Source: Chondrus crispus (taxonomy: Eukaryota > Rhodophyta > Florideophyceae > Gigartinales > Gigartinaceae). From it: DNA of 64,000 nt. This document shows, one piece after another, positions 61,656 through 64,000 of this stretch; the first letter of the stretch is position 1; the number at the start of each line of letters is the position of its first letter. The translations under genes and the position numbers were made by a program. The stretch lies in NCBI RefSeq assembly GCF_000350225.1, contig NW_005179052.1:136321-200320 (forward strand). Direction: 5' to 3'. The notes below the pieces were generated by a model that saw only the letters and a program-made list of their open reading frames with translations, had not been told where the DNA came from and searched no databases.

Positions 61656-62007
61656 TCCTGCAAGGGGCCTGAACGGTGCGTTTGCATGTTTCTTTTCTGT
61701 TTCAGCTACTTCTGTAGTAGATGGCCGTTACGAAAGCACAAGTGTAAATTTTGTGGGGTTGTTTGTGTAGTGGAGAAACAGCAAAACGGCACAATTGGTG
61801 AGCATAGCAGTTGGATATGGCGCGACGTAGAAGATGTATAAATGAATGATTCAACAAAAAGGGCGAGTAGTGATCGCACGGGCACATGGAAATGTGAGGA
61901 TCGCTGTGACATGTGAATGGTTCCGTTTTCGAGAAGATTGAAGCTTTCTATCGTTGAGAGATTATTGAAAATGTGGTCCTAATACTGCAGTATGTGGATA
62001 TCGAAAA
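61656..62007. other. No supported gene
   Basis: About 350 bp between the minisatellite and the helicase stop, with no recognisable coding sequence. Confidence 0.5.
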
Positions 62008-63779
62008 CTACTGGCAGTCCAGTTGGAGAAGACCTTGATGTATGGCCCAAGCCAGTGGGAGCCATATTGTCAGAGGCATATCGTCGTTATTCTCATCAGC
62101 GGACTCTATGGATGCATCCGAGAAGATGACGGCTAAGTCCTTCTCAGTGACCCGGGCCGGGCGGTCACGGAGAACGGAGTTGAAGCGGCAAAGGATTTCG
62201 GAAGGGAACAGGTTTTCAGCGATCTGTTGCTGGAAAGACTTCATTCGCCAAAGGTTCCAGGCGAGTGATATCATAGGACGTAGATCGCAACGACCGTATT
62301 GGCCGAATGTGGGGTGAAGTGGTTGGCCAAGGCAGTGCGAGAGGCGGCAATCATAGCACTTGAGAGGGACTTTTCTTGGGACGGGGCAAGACGGGACGAA
62401 ATGGGTCGTAGAGAAATAGGCATAGCAGCTTCTTTCCATGAATGGACAGTCATTCTGAGGATGTTCCGTACCGGAACGGCGGGGAGAAGCGTGGCATAAG
62501 AGACACGTCGTCTTGGTTAGGAAGAGGAATTGAGTTACTAAATGAACCGTGGATTCGGTGTCAATTGCCTGGAAGTGACTAAATGGCAACGATAGGGGAG
62601 GTGACGGGGAAGGCAAAGGGTTTGTGGGAACATTAGGTTGGGTTTGGCGCGCCATACTGGGAGAAGTTCGTAAGCTCTTGAATGAATTTCTTCCCGATGG
62701 TGGAAGTGATGCGGGCCGTTTGCCCGAAAGGACTTGCTTCAAAGATGGTGACGCCGTCGGAAGTGACCGTGGACGGACTGGAAATGGTGCTTGCTGCATT
62801 GAAGGTGATGCTGAAGGCAGCAAGCGTTCACTTGATTGTTGTGGGGAGAAGCTAAGGATTCTTCGAACTGGAGGGGCTGGAGGGGGGTTGGTTGGAGCGG
62901 ATTGCTCAAGCAAGAGAAGCATTTCATCGAAGTTGTGCTGCGTGGATGTGGTGGCTCCGATTTGGTTTTGCCGTTGAGGCTCGAGATGGTTTTGATTTTG
63001 ATCTTGATGTGGAGGTGGCAACTGCGATTGCGATGGTGTGGTGGGAAGCGAATGTTGCTGAGACTGGGATTGCGAATTTGCATCCCAAGGTCTAGAGGTA
63101 TCCGGTGTGTGAAATTGTGAACTCTGAGGGGTGTGCGGTGCATTAGTTGGCTGGGAGGGGAACATAGATCTGCAAACATCGCACCAGACTGCGTGCTTGT
63201 CGAAGCGACAGACACCAGAGACTTGGCCATCCATGGCTGTGTAAAGTGCGTCTTTGCGGCAATCCGTGGTATTGAGGACCCAATTCATCATCTCGTTTCG
63301 GTTCGTTACTGCGAGATCATTTTCGTCAATGTTGCCCTTTTTGAGAAGGGAGGTTTCGAAGCTCTTATTGTACTGGGTTGAGTTTAGGACGAAGACGAAT
63401 GCGTGGTGTCCGTCGCGTCCAGACCGCCCACTCTCCTGTGCAAAGTCGATGAGGCTTCTTGCGGCGCCAAGATGAACTGTTGCTCGAACATCTGGAACAT
63501 CTATTCCGGTACCAAAGGCGGACGTACAAACCATAATACGGAACAGAGTTGAAGGTACGAGGTCCTTGGTTGTTATGATGTCGTAGAGCTCTTCGTTTGC
63601 TGTCCAGTCGTTGTGGGCCTTTTCGCGAGCTTCTTTAGTGAGGCCGGCATGATATATGAGCGGCTCGACTGCGATGCGTTGATTGGAGTGGGCAACACTT
63701 CCTTGTGCATATGCGGCCGTCAGGGCTTTGTGGAGAGAAGTTGTTTCTTGGCGCGTCAGGGGGAAGAGGACGTATATAC
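62008..63779 (-). pseudogene. RecQ-type helicase, 5' end removed by a repeat insertion
   Basis: About 590 codons remain. The right part holds the second RecA lobe: YVLFPLTRQETTSLHKAL, PLIYHAGLTKEARE, MVCTSAFGTGIDVPDVRATV and AQESGRSGRDG (motif VI). A Cys cluster follows (DCRKDALY...GVC...WCDVC), as in telomere-linked RecQ-like helicases. After a long Gln/Ser/Pro-rich linker comes a second Cys/His-rich region (CLLCHASP, CPFMERSC, CPVPRK, CYDCRLSHC) and a C-terminal helical part. Motifs 0-III are absent because the reading frame enters the dispersed repeat at 63780. It may have unwound subtelomeric or transposon DNA. It is probably inactive now. Confidence 0.88.
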
Positions 63780-64000
63780 TATGTTTAGTTCTGGCGTCAG
63801 TTCCCGCGGGACGATACGTTTTTGGCACATGTCAGGATCGATACGTAATGACAAAAAACGTATCGTCCAGGCCTGATTCGACGTATGTGCGATTTTGGTA
63901 CTGTCTACGGTATATGGCCCAAAACGTATCGTGCCGGGCGGTTTTAACGGCGACAGTTTTCTGGTGGGACGATACGTTTTAGGCCGATTTACACGGCGGC
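63780..64000. repeat. Dispersed repeat with ACGATACGTTTT motifs, copy 2 (runs off the window)
   Basis: Identical by eye to 60531-60751. It begins TATGTTTAGTTCTGG directly inside the helicase coding frame. Confidence 0.97.

Overview
This is eukaryotic nuclear DNA, dominated by mobile elements, with only a few host genes. Lineage evidence is indirect. A 1,309-residue NLR-type gene has no visible intron, several ancestral reading frames are intron-poor, and chromodomain Ty3, copia and Helitron elements are abundant. This fits a florideophyte red alga with a Chondrus-like, repeat-rich, intron-poor genome best. A filamentous fungus is the main alternative. No rRNA or tRNA gene and no CRISPR array was recognised.

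Layout. 1-6.7 kb: GC-rich DNA with a 57-bp tandem repeat, a long minus-strand ORF of unknown function, and a possible polypurine tract plus LTR. 6736-18301: a complete Ty3-type LTR retrotransposon. It has 649-bp LTRs about 1% diverged, a 5-bp target duplication, split gag, protease-RT-RNase H, integrase, a chromodomain, and an extra ORF on the opposite strand before the 3' LTR. 21.2-28.97 kb: a second, related Ty3 element on the minus strand, with its 5' LTR and the same primer-binding site but no recognisable 3' LTR. It abuts a decayed copia element (28.97-30.9 kb). That element is followed by remnants of another copia family (31.5-32.5 kb), an assembly gap at 33.3 kb, and a copia element (35357-40017) with one uninterrupted gag-pol ORF and very short LTRs.

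40-49 kb: a decayed minus-strand gene, a Helitron helicase remnant, and two copies of a Pro/Ala-rich gene family carried on repeats. A third, shorter copy lies at 54.8 kb. 49838-53767: the standout host gene, an NB-ARC protein ending in six nearly identical 43-residue WD40 repeats. 54.5-60 kb: an ABC-transporter fragment, a pogo-like MITE, a VCBS/FG-GAP gene fragment divergent from a bZIP ORF, a multi-pass membrane protein with one frame break, and the C-terminal half of an APH-fold kinase. 60.3-64 kb: a 221-bp dispersed repeat present twice and identical over the compared length, a 26-bp minisatellite, and a RecQ-type helicase gene cut at its 5' end by the second repeat copy.

The genes do not form a pathway. 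The main lines of interest are the fast-evolving immune-receptor-like repeat array, the antisense ORFs linked to Ty3 elements, and several undescribed repeat families.
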